In this document: positions 42,833-52,358 of the stretch, in pieces
Layout of the letters: the number at the start of each line of letters is the position of its first letter
Numbering within the stretch: position 1 is the stretch's first letter
The notes under the pieces: generated by a model
Seen by the model: only the letters and a program-made list of their open reading frames with translations
The model's database searches: none
Told to the model about the DNA's origin: nothing
Assembly: GCF_047324175.1 (NCBI RefSeq)
Contig: NZ_CP178732.1
Location: forward strand, 1,736,001 to 1,800,000
Origin: Acerihabitans sp015654925
Lineage (GTDB): Bacteria > Pseudomonadota > Gammaproteobacteria > Enterobacterales > Enterobacteriaceae
DNA: 64,000 nucleotides
Direction: 5' to 3'
Made by a program: the position numbers and the translations under genes

Positions 42833-43856
42833 AGTATTTCTCCCGTTGGAGATTAACCACCAGATCGCGACCGATAACTTCCGCGGGCCAGTAAGGGGGG
42901 TGGGTTACCCCATGGGCGGTAAAATCGCGCCAGAACACATCAAAGCCATAGTGCTGGCTGGTGGCGCCGGCGCCGAGCAGCTCCAGCGTACCGTTGATAA
43001 TCGCCCGTCCCGCCAGGGCGGCGAAAGTGCGCGCGGCCGCCACCGCGTCCCTGGCCTGGCGGCGATGCGCGGCGTCGTCCGCTGAACCGGCGGCGGCGGC
43101 GACCGCGCCGCGGGCCTGCGCCAGCAATTCTTCCAGGGCGTGCCGGGTGGCGACATATTCGCCATAGCGCCGGACCAGGTGGGGATCGCTGGTGGCCTTG
43201 TCCAGCGCCTGCCCTTGCCAGGGCCGGGTGCGGGTAGTCAGATGCACATGCGCCGCCGAGGAGAATTCGTGCAAAATGCCGTAATCCAGCGCGGCATGCA
43301 GCAGTTCCTCCACCAATACGGCGCGGTCCAGGGCGGATTGCCAGCGATGGGCGTCCACTTTCTCAAACGCGGTAAACGGCTGCGGTTGCGTAATGGCTAT
43401 TTCGGCGATCCGAAAGCCGTCGCGGCCGAAAATCGGCTCGCCATGACGGATGGCGGCGGCATTCAGCGCGACGATATATCCCCCGTTGGCGGCCTCTTTA
43501 TCCCGCACCAGGGCGATGGCTCCGCCGTCGGCGTGCGGGCCGGCGCGAAACCGCTGCCAGCCGTGGATCTCCAGCCGTTCCCCGCTCGCCGCGGCGGCCA
43601 ATGCGCCGTCGGGTAAACGGGTATCCCCCGGCGGGGCCGGCCATGACCATCCGGCAATCTGCCGGTCATCGGGCAATTGCAGGCCCAGCACCCGGCGCGC
43701 AATGATGTCATTGATTTGGCGCACGGCGGCGGCCGGATCGGCCGCGGCGGTTAGCGCCACCTCCTGGCAAGCCTCATGGATATCGAGCGCGGCCGCGGAG
43801 GCGGGGCGAAAAAAATGCGCAGGGCGCCCCACGGGCAAGTCCGGTCTTTCGGTCAT
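42825..43856 (-). CDS. Reduced acyl-CoA dehydrogenase-fold protein, SfnB/DszC-like
   Basis: 343 residues, shorter than the roughly 400 of SfnB or DszC. The C-terminal half is a clear helical ACAD domain (LVEELLHAALDYGILHEFS, LELLGAGATSQHYGFDVFWRDFTAHGVTHPPYW). The N-terminal half keeps little of the usual helical domain; the middle beta-domain is weak (EIHGWQRFRAGPHADGGAIALV). Overlaps the ATPase gene by 4 nt and the DszA-like gene by 8 nt. It may act as a second oxygenase or as a partner subunit to SfnB. Confidence 0.75.
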   Translation of the reverse strand: MTERPDLPVGRPAHFFRPASAAALDIHEACQEVALTAAADPAAAVRQINDIIARRVLGLQLPDDRQIAGWSWPAPPGDTRLPDGALAAAASGERLEIHGWQRFRAGPHADGGAIALVRDKEAANGGYIVALNAAAIRHGEPIFGRDGFRIAEIAITQPQPFTAFEKVDAHRWQSALDRAVLVEELLHAALDYGILHEFSSAAHVHLTTRTRPWQGQALDKATSDPHLVRRYGEYVATRHALEELLAQARGAVAAAAGSADDAAHRRQARDAVAAARTFAALAGRAIINGTLELLGAGATSQHYGFDVFWRDFTAHGVTHPPYWPAEVIGRDLVVNLQREKYYE

Positions 43857-45556
43857 AATGGGGTCCTCGCGGCCCTGCCGGGGATGGAGGCCAGCAGCAG
43901 CCGCGTGTATTCGTGGCGTGGGTGGGTGAAAATATCGTCAACGGGGCCGGACTCGACGATGCGGCCTGCTTTCATGACGACGACGCGGTCGGCCATTTGC
44001 CTGACCACGGCCAGATCGTGGGTAATAAACAGGTAACTCAGGCCGTGGGAGGCCTGCAGGCTGGCCAGCAAATCCAGGATTTGCGCCTGGATCGACACAT
44101 CCAGCGCTGAAACCGGTTCATCGCAGATCAATAGGGCGGGTTCCGGGGCCAGCGCCCGGGCGATGGCCACCCGCTGCAACTGGCCGCCGGACAGCTCCGC
44201 CGGATAACGGCCGAGCAGCGGCTGCGGCAGGCCGACTTGCTCCATCAGCTCCCGGATGCGCCGGCGCCGGCGGGTTTTATCGCCCAATCCGAAGCCGATC
44301 AGCGGCTCGCCGATCAGATCGGCTACCGTAAACCGCGGATCGAACGACGCCACGGGGTTTTGGTAGATAGGCTGCACCAGGCGGCGCATTCGCCTGATGC
44401 CGGCCCGGTCCAGGCGGCGGATGTCGACGCCTTCAAACCAGACGCTGCCGCTATCGGGCGCCGTCAGGCCCAGGGCGATGCGCGCGCTGGTGGATTTTCC
44501 CGAACCGGATTCGCCCACTACCGCCAGCGTCTTGCCCTGGGGCACATCCAGGCTGACGTCGTCCACCGCCTGCACCCGATGCTCGCCCCTGGCGCCGCGA
44601 TCTGAAACAAAAGCATGGGATACGCCCCGCAGCGCCAGCAGCGGTGCGCCGGCGGGCGCAGGCGCTTGCTGCGCCGGCTGTGGCGCGGGACGGCGGCGCG
44701 CCGACAGGCCGGGAGCGTTGGCGAGCAGTTGCCGGGTATAGTCGTGCCGCGGCCGCGTCATGATTTGCAGCGCGCCGCCTTGTTCGACAATCTTGCCTTC
44801 CTTTAACACAATAATGCGATCCGCCCTGTCGGCCGCCACGCCAAGATCGTGGGTAATAAGCAGCATCGCCATGCCGGTGTCGGCCACCAGGGCGTCGATA
44901 TCGTCCAGGATGGCCTTTTGCACCGTGACATCCAGCGCCGTGGTCGGCTCGTCGGCCACGATCAGTTTTGGCCCCGGACCGATGGCCGCGGCGATCAGGA
45001 CGCGTTGGCGCATGCCGCCGGACAGCTCGTGGGGAAATTGCCGCGCCCGGACCGCCGGGTCCGGGATATGAACCCGCGCGAGCAGCGCGACCACCTTGTC
45101 GTCGATTTCGCCGCGATCCAGCAGGCGATGGATGACCAACGGTTCCGCCACCTGCCTGCCGATGCGGTGCAGCGGGTTCAATGCCGTCATCGGGTCCTGG
45201 GGTATCCACCCGGCGTCCCGGCCGCGAATGCCATTGGCCGCCCGTTCGTCAAGTCCCTTCGATCCGTGTCCGGCCAATGCGTGTCCGGCTAACGTAATAG
45301 AACCGCGGCTAATCCGCGCCGTATCGGGCAACATCCCCAGGGCGGACAGCGCCAGCGTGCTTTTACCCGACCCGGATTCCCCCACCAGCGCGACGACTTC
45401 CCCCGGCGCCACATCGAAGGACACGCCGCGGATGGCCGGGAATACCTGGCCGCGCGCCGCATAGTCGATATGCAGATCCTGGATGCGCAGGACGGCGTCC
45501 GGCGATAGCGTCGCAGCGGTCTGGTCCGCGCGGATATCGGATGATTGCTGCGTCAT
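43853..45556 (-). CDS. Fused double ABC ATPase of a peptide/opine-type importer (DppD-DppF, GsiA-like)
   Basis: 567 residues with two full ATPase domains. Each has Walker A GESGSGKST; signatures are LSGGMRQR and LSGGQLQR; Walker B motifs are LIVADEPTTALD and LLICDEPVSALD. Each half carries the oligopeptide_C_term tail. Fusion of D and F subunits occurs in GsiA and YejF. Coupled to permease and monooxygenase genes by 4-nt overlaps, so it powers import of the operon's organosulfur substrate. Confidence 0.93.
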   Translation of the reverse strand: MTQQSSDIRADQTAATLSPDAVLRIQDLHIDYAARGQVFPAIRGVSFDVAPGEVVALVGESGSGKSTLALSALGMLPDTARISRGSITLAGHALAGHGSKGLDERAANGIRGRDAGWIPQDPMTALNPLHRIGRQVAEPLVIHRLLDRGEIDDKVVALLARVHIPDPAVRARQFPHELSGGMRQRVLIAAAIGPGPKLIVADEPTTALDVTVQKAILDDIDALVADTGMAMLLITHDLGVAADRADRIIVLKEGKIVEQGGALQIMTRPRHDYTRQLLANAPGLSARRRPAPQPAQQAPAPAGAPLLALRGVSHAFVSDRGARGEHRVQAVDDVSLDVPQGKTLAVVGESGSGKSTSARIALGLTAPDSGSVWFEGVDIRRLDRAGIRRMRRLVQPIYQNPVASFDPRFTVADLIGEPLIGFGLGDKTRRRRRIRELMEQVGLPQPLLGRYPAELSGGQLQRVAIARALAPEPALLICDEPVSALDVSIQAQILDLLASLQASHGLSYLFITHDLAVVRQMADRVVVMKAGRIVESGPVDDIFTHPRHEYTRLLLASIPGRAARTPL

Positions 45557-46470
45557 AAATTAATTACCCTGCGTCCCGCCAAGGCTTGGGCGACGCGGTT
45601 GGCGGCCAATACGGTCAGTAAAATCACCAGTCCGGGCAGGGCGGTCAGCCACCAGGCCGTGGTCATATAATCGCGGCCGCCGGCCACTAGCTGCCCCCAT
45701 TCAGGGGTGGGCGGCGGCGGGCCGAATCCCAGGAAACTCAATGCGGAAACGCTCAGGATGGCCCAGCCCAGTTCAAGCGTGGCCAGTACGATCACCGGGC
45801 CCAGCGCGTTGGGGATAATATGTTTAACCAGCACCCGGCCCTGGCTGATACCGGCGAATAATGCGGCTTCCACATAGGCGGTGGAGCGGATGCCGAGCAC
45901 CTGGGAGCGGGTGACGCGGGCGAACCCGGCGATGCTGCCGATGCCCACCGCGATGGCGATATTGACCATGCCGAACCCCAGGGCGTTGATGATGGCCAGC
46001 GAAATCAAAATCATGGGCACCGAGAGCAGGACGTCCATCAGCCGCATGAGAACATCGTCCACCCAGCGGCCCACGTATCCGGCGAACAGGCCGATGGCGC
46101 AGCCCGCGGCCATGCCGACGCCGACGGCCAGCACGACGGCCTGCAGGGATTGCCGCGTGCCGTAAACCACCCGCGCATACAGATCGCGGCCCATATGGTC
46201 GGTGCCGAAAAAATGCTCCAGGCTGGGGGGCTTGAGCCGGGCGCCTCCCTGGCCGCGGATCGGGTTGTAGGCCGTCAGGACGTCGGGAAACAGGGCCGCG
46301 AAAAAGACGGCCAGCAGCACCAGGATCGCCACGCACAGTCCAGGCTGGGCAACGATGGCGCGGGCCAAGGCCGAACCCGGACGGCGGTAAGCGCCGCCGT
46401 ATGCCGCGGCGGCCGGGGGCGCATCGGACGGGCTGCGCCCGGCGGTATCCGACAAAGAAAGATTGCTCAT
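45553..46470 (-). CDS. ABC transporter permease, DppC-like
   Basis: 305 residues; N-terminal cytosolic stretch, then about six membrane segments. FGTDHMGRDLYARVVYGTRQSL is the DppC/OppC signature, with the EAA loop near VEAALFAGISQGRVLVKHIIPNALGPV. ATGA overlap with DppB. Confidence 0.93.
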   Translation of the reverse strand: MSNLSLSDTAGRSPSDAPPAAAAYGGAYRRPGSALARAIVAQPGLCVAILVLLAVFFAALFPDVLTAYNPIRGQGGARLKPPSLEHFFGTDHMGRDLYARVVYGTRQSLQAVVLAVGVGMAAGCAIGLFAGYVGRWVDDVLMRLMDVLLSVPMILISLAIINALGFGMVNIAIAVGIGSIAGFARVTRSQVLGIRSTAYVEAALFAGISQGRVLVKHIIPNALGPVIVLATLELGWAILSVSALSFLGFGPPPPTPEWGQLVAGGRDYMTTAWWLTALPGLVILLTVLAANRVAQALAGRRVINL

Positions 46471-47444
46471 AGGGTAGGGCCCATTATTTTCGGCCGGCGC
46501 ACGCCGATTTCAATGCGCGGGTCGATAAACGGATAAAGAATGTCCACCAGGAGGTTGGCGATGACAAACACCGTCGCGGCGAACAATACCGCCACCAGCA
46601 CGATGGGCGTATCCTGGAACAGCACGGCCTTGACCGTCAGCAGGCCGATGCCGGAACGGGAAAACACCGTCTCGACCACCACCGAACCGGCGATCAGATT
46701 GCCGGTGGTCATGCCCAGCGCCGTCACCACCGGGATAACGGCATTGCGCAGCGCGTGGCTTAGCAGGCGGCGCAGCCGGCTGGCGCCGTGCCCTTTCGCC
46801 GTGATGATGTAGGCGGACGGCAAAATAGCGTTCAGGCTGCGCGACAGGATTTGCGCAATAAGCGCGGCGGTGGGGATGGCCAGTACGGTTGCCGGTAGCA
46901 CCAGGCTGGCCAGCCCGTCATTGCCCATGCCCGGCAGCCATTTGAACTCAAACGAGAATATTTGCAGGAAAATCAGCCCAATCCAGAACGAGGGTATCGA
47001 TACGCCCACCACGGGCAGCCATGATACGACGGCGCGCACCGCGGACGAACGCGTATAGGCCCCCAGCAATGCGATGCCGCTACCCAGCGCCAGGCCCAGC
47101 AACAGCGCCAGCGCGGCCAGTTTGAGCGTCTCGGGGATGCCCGTGGCGAACATCCGCAGCGCGTCCTGTCCGGTTTGGACCGATACGCCGAAGTCGCCGT
47201 GCAGCGCATGCCATAATGCCCGGATATACTGCTGCCAGGCCGGGCGGTCCAGGCCCATATCGGCACGCATTTTGGCCAGCGCCTCCACTGAGAAACCGCT
47301 GCCGCCGGCGCCGAGGTTCATTTTGCTCAGCGCGGCATCTCCCGGCAGGATATACAACAGCAGGAAAGCGGCGGTAAAGGTCGCCCAGAGTACGCCGACG
47401 GCGTGCGCCACCCGTTTCAAGATAAAAGGCGTCATCATATTCAC
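46467..47444 (-). CDS. ABC transporter permease, DppB-like
   Basis: 325 residues, about six membrane segments. Starts ILKRVAHAVGVLWATFTAAFLLLYILPGD and has SYIITAKGHGASRLRRLLSHALRNAVIPVVT-like EAA loop, DppB/GsiC features. Begins 5 bp after the binding-protein stop. Confidence 0.93.
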   Translation of the reverse strand: MNMMTPFILKRVAHAVGVLWATFTAAFLLLYILPGDAALSKMNLGAGGSGFSVEALAKMRADMGLDRPAWQQYIRALWHALHGDFGVSVQTGQDALRMFATGIPETLKLAALALLLGLALGSGIALLGAYTRSSAVRAVVSWLPVVGVSIPSFWIGLIFLQIFSFEFKWLPGMGNDGLASLVLPATVLAIPTAALIAQILSRSLNAILPSAYIITAKGHGASRLRRLLSHALRNAVIPVVTALGMTTGNLIAGSVVVETVFSRSGIGLLTVKAVLFQDTPIVLVAVLFAATVFVIANLLVDILYPFIDPRIEIGVRRPKIMGPTL

Positions 47445-47449
47445 TTATG

Positions 47450-49078
47450 CTACTTCGCGGCCGGCGCCAGGGTCACATCATAAAGAATCTGGCTGGTGGA
47501 GCCGGCGCCCGGTCCGCCCCATTCCAGATTGCGTACGGTGCCGTCGTTCGACCACAGCTCCTGGGTGAAAAACACCGGCACCGCGTAAGCCCGTTGCAGG
47601 ATGATTTTCTGCACCTCATCCGTCAGCTTTTTGCGCTCGGCCGGGTCGGTGGTGGCGCGCTGGGCGTCCAGCGGGCCGTCCAATTGATTGGGCGTCGATA
47701 ATCTGAACCGATTGAGCGCCTTGGTGGAATAGAGCTGGCGCAAAACGTCGGGGTCGCCCAATGACCACTCCCAGCGATGCAGATCGTAGTCGCCCGCCAG
47801 CAGCGCCTCGTCATACGCGCCGCCGGTCAGGGGCCGCAGCCGGAGATCGAACCCCGCATCGCGCACCTGTTGCTGGACCACTTCAAGGAACGCCTGGTTA
47901 ACCGGAGCGGCATAGAAGGACACGGTGATCCGCAACGGCTTGCCGTCCTTGACGCGGACCCCGTCGGCGCTTTTTTTCCAGCCCGCCTGGTCGAGCAAGG
48001 CGTTCGCGCCGTTGAGATCGAAGGCCAGCAGGGCGCTCTGATCGAGATAACCCGGGGTCTTACGCGTGAGCACGCCGGTGGCCGGGATTTTGTAACCGGA
48101 GAACGCCAGATCGACCACTTCTTGCCGGTTAATGGCTTTACTGAACGCCTGGCGCACCCGCTCATCGGCCAGGATGCCGCGCGAGGTATTAATCAGCAGA
48201 TTTACGGCGGTGCCCAGGGATTCGATCTTCTCCAGCGGAAACCCTTCCTTGGCGAGCGGTTCGGCATCGTCATAGCCGGTGGCCTGGATAATATTGACCT
48301 GGTGGCTTCTGAGCGCCCCGGTCCGTACCGTTGATTCCGGGATAATGCGGTAAATGACGCGATCGAGATAAGCGTCCCCGGTATGCTTGCGCTGGAATGA
48401 AGGCCAGGCGTAGCCCCGGCGCTTGACCAGTTCGGTTTTCTCATTGAGCTTGACGCCGTCAAGCACGAAGGGGCCGGACCCTATGACGCCCACATGGCAG
48501 CGTTCTTCGGGGGATTTGGCCAGGGTTGCCGCCGCGACGATGCCCAGCTCGCCGGTGGACGTGGCGGCCAGGAACGGCACGTTCGGCTGCTCGAATTCAA
48601 TCTCCAGGGTATAGTCGTCAAGGGCCTTGATGGATTTGACGCCTTTAAAATAGGACGCGCCCGCGGCGCCGGGTATGTTGGTAATGGCATCGAAATTGGC
48701 CTTGATTATCGGCGCATTCAGCTTGCTGCCGTCGCTGAAAGTCACATCTTTGCGGATATGAAAGGTGTAGCGGGTGGCGTCGGCGTTGATTTGCCAGGAT
48801 TGCGCCAGCCACGGGGAAATCTTCGCCGGGTCTTCATAACTCTGGTCGGTCAGGGAATCCACCAGGCCCCGTCCTTCTATGGCCGCATAGCCATAATTAT
48901 CTTGCTGCGGATCGATACATTGCGATTGCTCGGCCAGCCCGATGGTTAATACCTTGGCTTCGCCGGCGGCATCGGCGCGTTGCGCCAGCGCCAGACTGCC
49001 GGAAATAACCAGTAACGGCAAGCATGCCGCCAAAGCCCGGCTTAAAGGAGTCCTGCGGTTTTTTGTTTTCAATGACAT
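47450..49078 (-). CDS. Extracytoplasmic solute-binding protein family 5 (DppA/GsiB-like)
   Basis: 542 residues. Signal peptide (ALAACLPLLVISGSLALAQRADA). SBP_bac_5 features: KISPWLAQSWQINADATRYTFHIRKDVTFSDGS, GSGPFVLDGVKLN, DERVRQAFSKAINRQEVVDLAF. First gene of the nine-gene operon. The ligand is unknown; with oxygenases in the operon it may be a sulfur-bearing conjugate such as a cysteine or glutathione adduct rather than a plain peptide. Confidence 0.9.
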   Translation of the reverse strand: MSLKTKNRRTPLSRALAACLPLLVISGSLALAQRADAAGEAKVLTIGLAEQSQCIDPQQDNYGYAAIEGRGLVDSLTDQSYEDPAKISPWLAQSWQINADATRYTFHIRKDVTFSDGSKLNAPIIKANFDAITNIPGAAGASYFKGVKSIKALDDYTLEIEFEQPNVPFLAATSTGELGIVAAATLAKSPEERCHVGVIGSGPFVLDGVKLNEKTELVKRRGYAWPSFQRKHTGDAYLDRVIYRIIPESTVRTGALRSHQVNIIQATGYDDAEPLAKEGFPLEKIESLGTAVNLLINTSRGILADERVRQAFSKAINRQEVVDLAFSGYKIPATGVLTRKTPGYLDQSALLAFDLNGANALLDQAGWKKSADGVRVKDGKPLRITVSFYAAPVNQAFLEVVQQQVRDAGFDLRLRPLTGGAYDEALLAGDYDLHRWEWSLGDPDVLRQLYSTKALNRFRLSTPNQLDGPLDAQRATTDPAERKKLTDEVQKIILQRAYAVPVFFTQELWSNDGTVRNLEWGGPGAGSTSQILYDVTLAPAAK

Positions 49079-49652
49079 CGATTAACCATCCCCAGCAATA
49101 TAAATAGAACTCCAATAATGGAATTACACAATGACGGAATAAAATTGAGAGCCGAATTTAGCATCAATTAAAATCGTAGTGTTATATTTATTTATGCAAT
49201 AGTTTTCTTAAAAGTTAATATAAAAGGTTAAATGTTAACAAATCGCCCCGGCAGACCCGTTACGCGCCAGGTGCGCTAAGCGCAAGCCCGGTAGCACCGT
49301 TGAATTAAGGATAATGAATACGGCAAATACATATTTATGCTATTCAATGCCGAATAATAACTATGCTTGCCATAAGATATTGGCAATAGGGAAGGTTACT
49401 AACTACTATGAAAAAACGCATAATAACGTCCTCGGAGAATTATATTTCCGCAGAACTTATCCTTAAATAAAATAAGTGATTAATCCCATCCCCGATAACG
49501 CTTCAACGGCCGCGGCCGCCAGGGGAGAGTTGCCGGCAATGGCGCCCAAAAAGCGGCGTCCGGCTATGATGGCGACCCGGTGCCGGCCCGCCAAACGCTA
49601 TATTAGGCATAATAAATGCGCGGAATGGATTAGGACGGATAAGTGAAGGGCG
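49079..49652. promoter_or_regulatory. 574-bp intergenic region upstream of the Dpp/Dsz-like operon
   Basis: No credible gene. The part at 49080-49235 is AT-rich and must hold the operon promoter. A 20-codon frame (about 49409-49471) lacks a good RBS. GGGCGTCACGCCC (49648-49660) straddles the LacI-type stop as a small hairpin without a U-run. Nothing else recognisable was found. Confidence 0.4.
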
Positions 49653-50678
49653 TCACGCCCCGGCCGTGGGTCGGATGCGGGTGGAATTGCGCCAGTGGAT
49701 GCAGGCATGCAATAACATGACCTGCGACGATTTCGCCGTATTGCCCAGGCGCTCCACCAGGCGGGTAACGATATGATCGGTCAGTTCGCCGATATTCACT
49801 TCGGCCGTGGTTAACGACGGCAGCCATCCTTCGGCGTCGCTGAGCCCGTCAAAGCCGGTTACCGCGATATCCTGGCCCGGTTTTTTGCCCAGATACTGGA
49901 TGGCGTTCATCGCCCCGAAGGCCACCACGTCCTGATAGCAAACCAGCGCGCTCAGATCGGCATCCGTGGTTAATAACCCCAAGGCCGCGGCCGAACCCGC
50001 GCTCATGCTGGAGGCGCAGTCGATAATCCGCCCGTCCAGGTACGCCAGCCCGGCATCCTCGTGGGCATCCTTCCAGCCCTGGATTCGCTGGCGGCGCAGC
50101 CGCGATCGCAGATTACCGCCGATAAAAGCCAGATGCCGGTGACCGTCGGCGATAAGTTTACTGGTGATATCATAGGCGGCCTGGTAATTATCGATGCCGA
50201 TAAAATCAACGTCCATCGAGGCCACCGGGCGCAAAAAGGTAATGGTGGGGCTCATGGCGTTCCAGGCCTCGATATGCTCGGCCGTGGTATCCCAGGTGGG
50301 GCAAAGGAGGATCGCCAGGACATTATGGCGCTGCATTAATTGCAAATAACTTTGCTGGCTTTCCAGGTTTTCATTGGAGCAGGCCAAAATGGTGGCGTAG
50401 CCATGTTCGGCCAGCCGGCGGTTGATTTTAGCAATCAGCTCGGTGTAGTAGGGATTATTAAGGTCATGGATCACCAGGCCGATAATATTGGAACGATTAC
50501 TGCGTAAGGTCGCAGCGGTTTCGTTGTAGGTGTAATTAAGGGTTTTAATGGCTGCCAGCACGCGTTGACGGGTTTTCGCCGAGACCTTGCCCGGCCGGTT
50601 CCCCAGCACATTGGAGACGGTCGCCGAAGAGACCTGGGCCAGAGCGGCAACATCAGACACAGTCGCGCGTTTTATCAT
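49653..50678 (-). CDS. LacI-family regulator (MalI-like)
   Basis: 341 residues. N-terminal HTH with hinge helix: ATVSDVAALAQVSSATVSNVLGNRPGKVSAKTRQRVLAAIKTLNY, then sugar-binding domain (IIGLVIHDLNNPYYTELI, AVTGFDGLSDAEGWLPSLTT). Encoded just after the mannose-family IID gene (15 bp), so part of the PTS operon and probably its repressor. Operator sites are expected in the divergent spacer near 54.4 kb. Confidence 0.9.
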   Translation of the reverse strand: MIKRATVSDVAALAQVSSATVSNVLGNRPGKVSAKTRQRVLAAIKTLNYTYNETAATLRSNRSNIIGLVIHDLNNPYYTELIAKINRRLAEHGYATILACSNENLESQQSYLQLMQRHNVLAILLCPTWDTTAEHIEAWNAMSPTITFLRPVASMDVDFIGIDNYQAAYDITSKLIADGHRHLAFIGGNLRSRLRRQRIQGWKDAHEDAGLAYLDGRIIDCASSMSAGSAAALGLLTTDADLSALVCYQDVVAFGAMNAIQYLGKKPGQDIAVTGFDGLSDAEGWLPSLTTAEVNIGELTDHIVTRLVERLGNTAKSSQVMLLHACIHWRNSTRIRPTAGA

Positions 50679-50693
50679 TATGGTATTGCTCCC

Positions 50694-51557
50694 TTAAAAA
50701 ATGCCGATGAACGCACCGATCCCCGATATCAACAACGTCACTATCATAGTCTTAACCACCGATAACTTAAATCGCGTTAACAATATCCAGACGCCCAGTA
50801 CGGCGAGCAGCGGCAGTAAATTGGGGAAAATGCCGTCCAGAATCTTTTGCGCGTCGATCTTCACCCCGCCGGAGGAGAAGGTTAAGGGGGTGGACAGGTT
50901 AATATAGGTTGAGGCGATGCCGCCGATCACCGTCACGCCGATAATCGACATGCATTCCCGCAGCTTATTGGCATTTTCGCTGACAAAATAATCTACCGCC
51001 CTGACCCCCAGCTTATAGCCGGAATGGAATACGCGATAACTCAGCGAAATAATCAGTATATTAAATACCAAAATATAAAAAATCGGCCCCAGCACCGAGC
51101 CGCCCTGGGATAACGAAATGGCGATACTTAACAAAATCGGGATCAGGGTGCCCTGGATAGATGAATCGCCAATGCCGGCAATCGGCCCCATCAGGGAATT
51201 TTTAATGGTCTGGATGGAGTTTGAATCGATGGGCTCGCCGTTGGCCCGCTGTTCTTCCATGCCGATGACGATGCCGGTAACGATAGCCCCAAGCTGGGGT
51301 TCGGTATTAAAATAAGCGGTATGGGGCTGTAGCACCGCCATTTGCGCGCCGATCTCGCCGGGATAAAACCGTTCGATGGCCGGCATCAGCGCTTTGACGA
51401 AGCCATGGCCTTCCATACGGTCATAAGAGGCGACGGTAATATTATGCATCGCCCAATTAAGCCAGCATTTATTCAGGGTCGCTTTATCCAGTTTGACCGG
51501 CAGGGCGGCGGAATTCTGCCGGTAATCCGCCGGCGTGGAATAATTATCGCTACTCAT
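50694..51557 (-). CDS. PTS mannose-family enzyme IID
   Basis: 287 residues. Family IID features: LNWAMHNITVASYDRMEGHGF, AIERFYPGEIGAQMAVLQPHTAYFNTEPQLGAIVTGI, KNSLMGPIAGIGDSSIQGTLIPILLSIAISLS. Works with IIC as the membrane channel. One-base overlap with the IIC gene. Confidence 0.93.
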   Translation of the reverse strand: MSSDNYSTPADYRQNSAALPVKLDKATLNKCWLNWAMHNITVASYDRMEGHGFVKALMPAIERFYPGEIGAQMAVLQPHTAYFNTEPQLGAIVTGIVIGMEEQRANGEPIDSNSIQTIKNSLMGPIAGIGDSSIQGTLIPILLSIAISLSQGGSVLGPIFYILVFNILIISLSYRVFHSGYKLGVRAVDYFVSENANKLRECMSIIGVTVIGGIASTYINLSTPLTFSSGGVKIDAQKILDGIFPNLLPLLAVLGVWILLTRFKLSVVKTMIVTLLISGIGAFIGIF

Positions 51558-52354
51558 TAGAATTCATCCTCCTGATTATTATCGTTACGCGCCGCGGCGG
51601 CAGGCTTATATTTATAGTGAATCAGCGCCAGCAATAGACTGATTATCACCAGGGCAATCATATTGACCTTGAGAAAAACCACGCAGACAAAACCAAATAA
51701 AAAATAAATCAACATCGAACGTTCAATAATGGCCTGGCGCATCAGCATGGCGATCCCCACGGCGGGCAGTACGCCGCCGAATACCGTTACCACGTGCATC
51801 AGGGTGGCGGGCATGATATTCACCAGGGCTTCGATATATTTCGGCCCATACAGGCAGGCAAAAAATACCGGCACGAAACGAACGATAAAATTGCTGATTT
51901 GCGGGAACCATACGGCATTACGCTGCCAGGCCCGTTTATTTCCCTCGGCCAGGGCCTGATCGGCGCGGGTATTCCACAGTACGTTGGATAACATGGTGAA
52001 ATTAAAAATAATGGTGCCCGCCACGCCGATCGTCGCCGCGAGGGTCACCGCCACTTTGGCATCCTGGCCCGAGAGTATCGCCAGCGGCAGGGCCAGCCAG
52101 GATACAAAATTAAGATCCTGCGGCATGGCGTTGCCGGGTGAAACGAAGGCGATATACACGGTCTGGACCGCTACGCCGATAATAATCGCGCGTTCCACGT
52201 CGCCGACGATAAGTCCGGTGATAAACGCGGCCACCAGCGGGCGGGACAGGGTATACCAGCCGCCGGTCAATCCCAGCAGCCAGGGGGTGGTGAGCGCGCC
52301 CAGATAACAAAACACGCCGATCAGGGCCGCCTGGAAAATATTGATTTCGATCAT
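51557..52354 (-). CDS. PTS mannose-family enzyme IIC
   Basis: 265 residues from ATG 52354 (GAGGTAA 6 nt upstream); the longer frame would overlap IIB. About seven membrane segments: QAALIGVFCYLGALTTPWLLGLTGGWYTLSRPLVAAFITGLIVGD, then QTVYIAFVSPGNAMPQDLNFVSWLAL. Membrane partner of IID. Confidence 0.93.
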   Translation of the reverse strand: MIEINIFQAALIGVFCYLGALTTPWLLGLTGGWYTLSRPLVAAFITGLIVGDVERAIIIGVAVQTVYIAFVSPGNAMPQDLNFVSWLALPLAILSGQDAKVAVTLAATIGVAGTIIFNFTMLSNVLWNTRADQALAEGNKRAWQRNAVWFPQISNFIVRFVPVFFACLYGPKYIEALVNIMPATLMHVVTVFGGVLPAVGIAMLMRQAIIERSMLIYFLFGFVCVVFLKVNMIALVIISLLLALIHYKYKPAAAARNDNNQEDEF

Positions 52355-52358
52355 GCCG

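Noticed and set aside
41552..42856. 434-residue plus-strand frame
   Set aside because: Antisense to the DszA-family monooxygenase; Arg/Gly/His-rich shadow.
49409..49471. 20-codon frame starting MKKRIITSSEN
   Set aside because: No convincing RBS and no context; too short to support.
49645..49662. Terminator hairpin at the LacI-type gene end
   Set aside because: Small GGGCG/CGCCC stem over the stop codon without a U-run.
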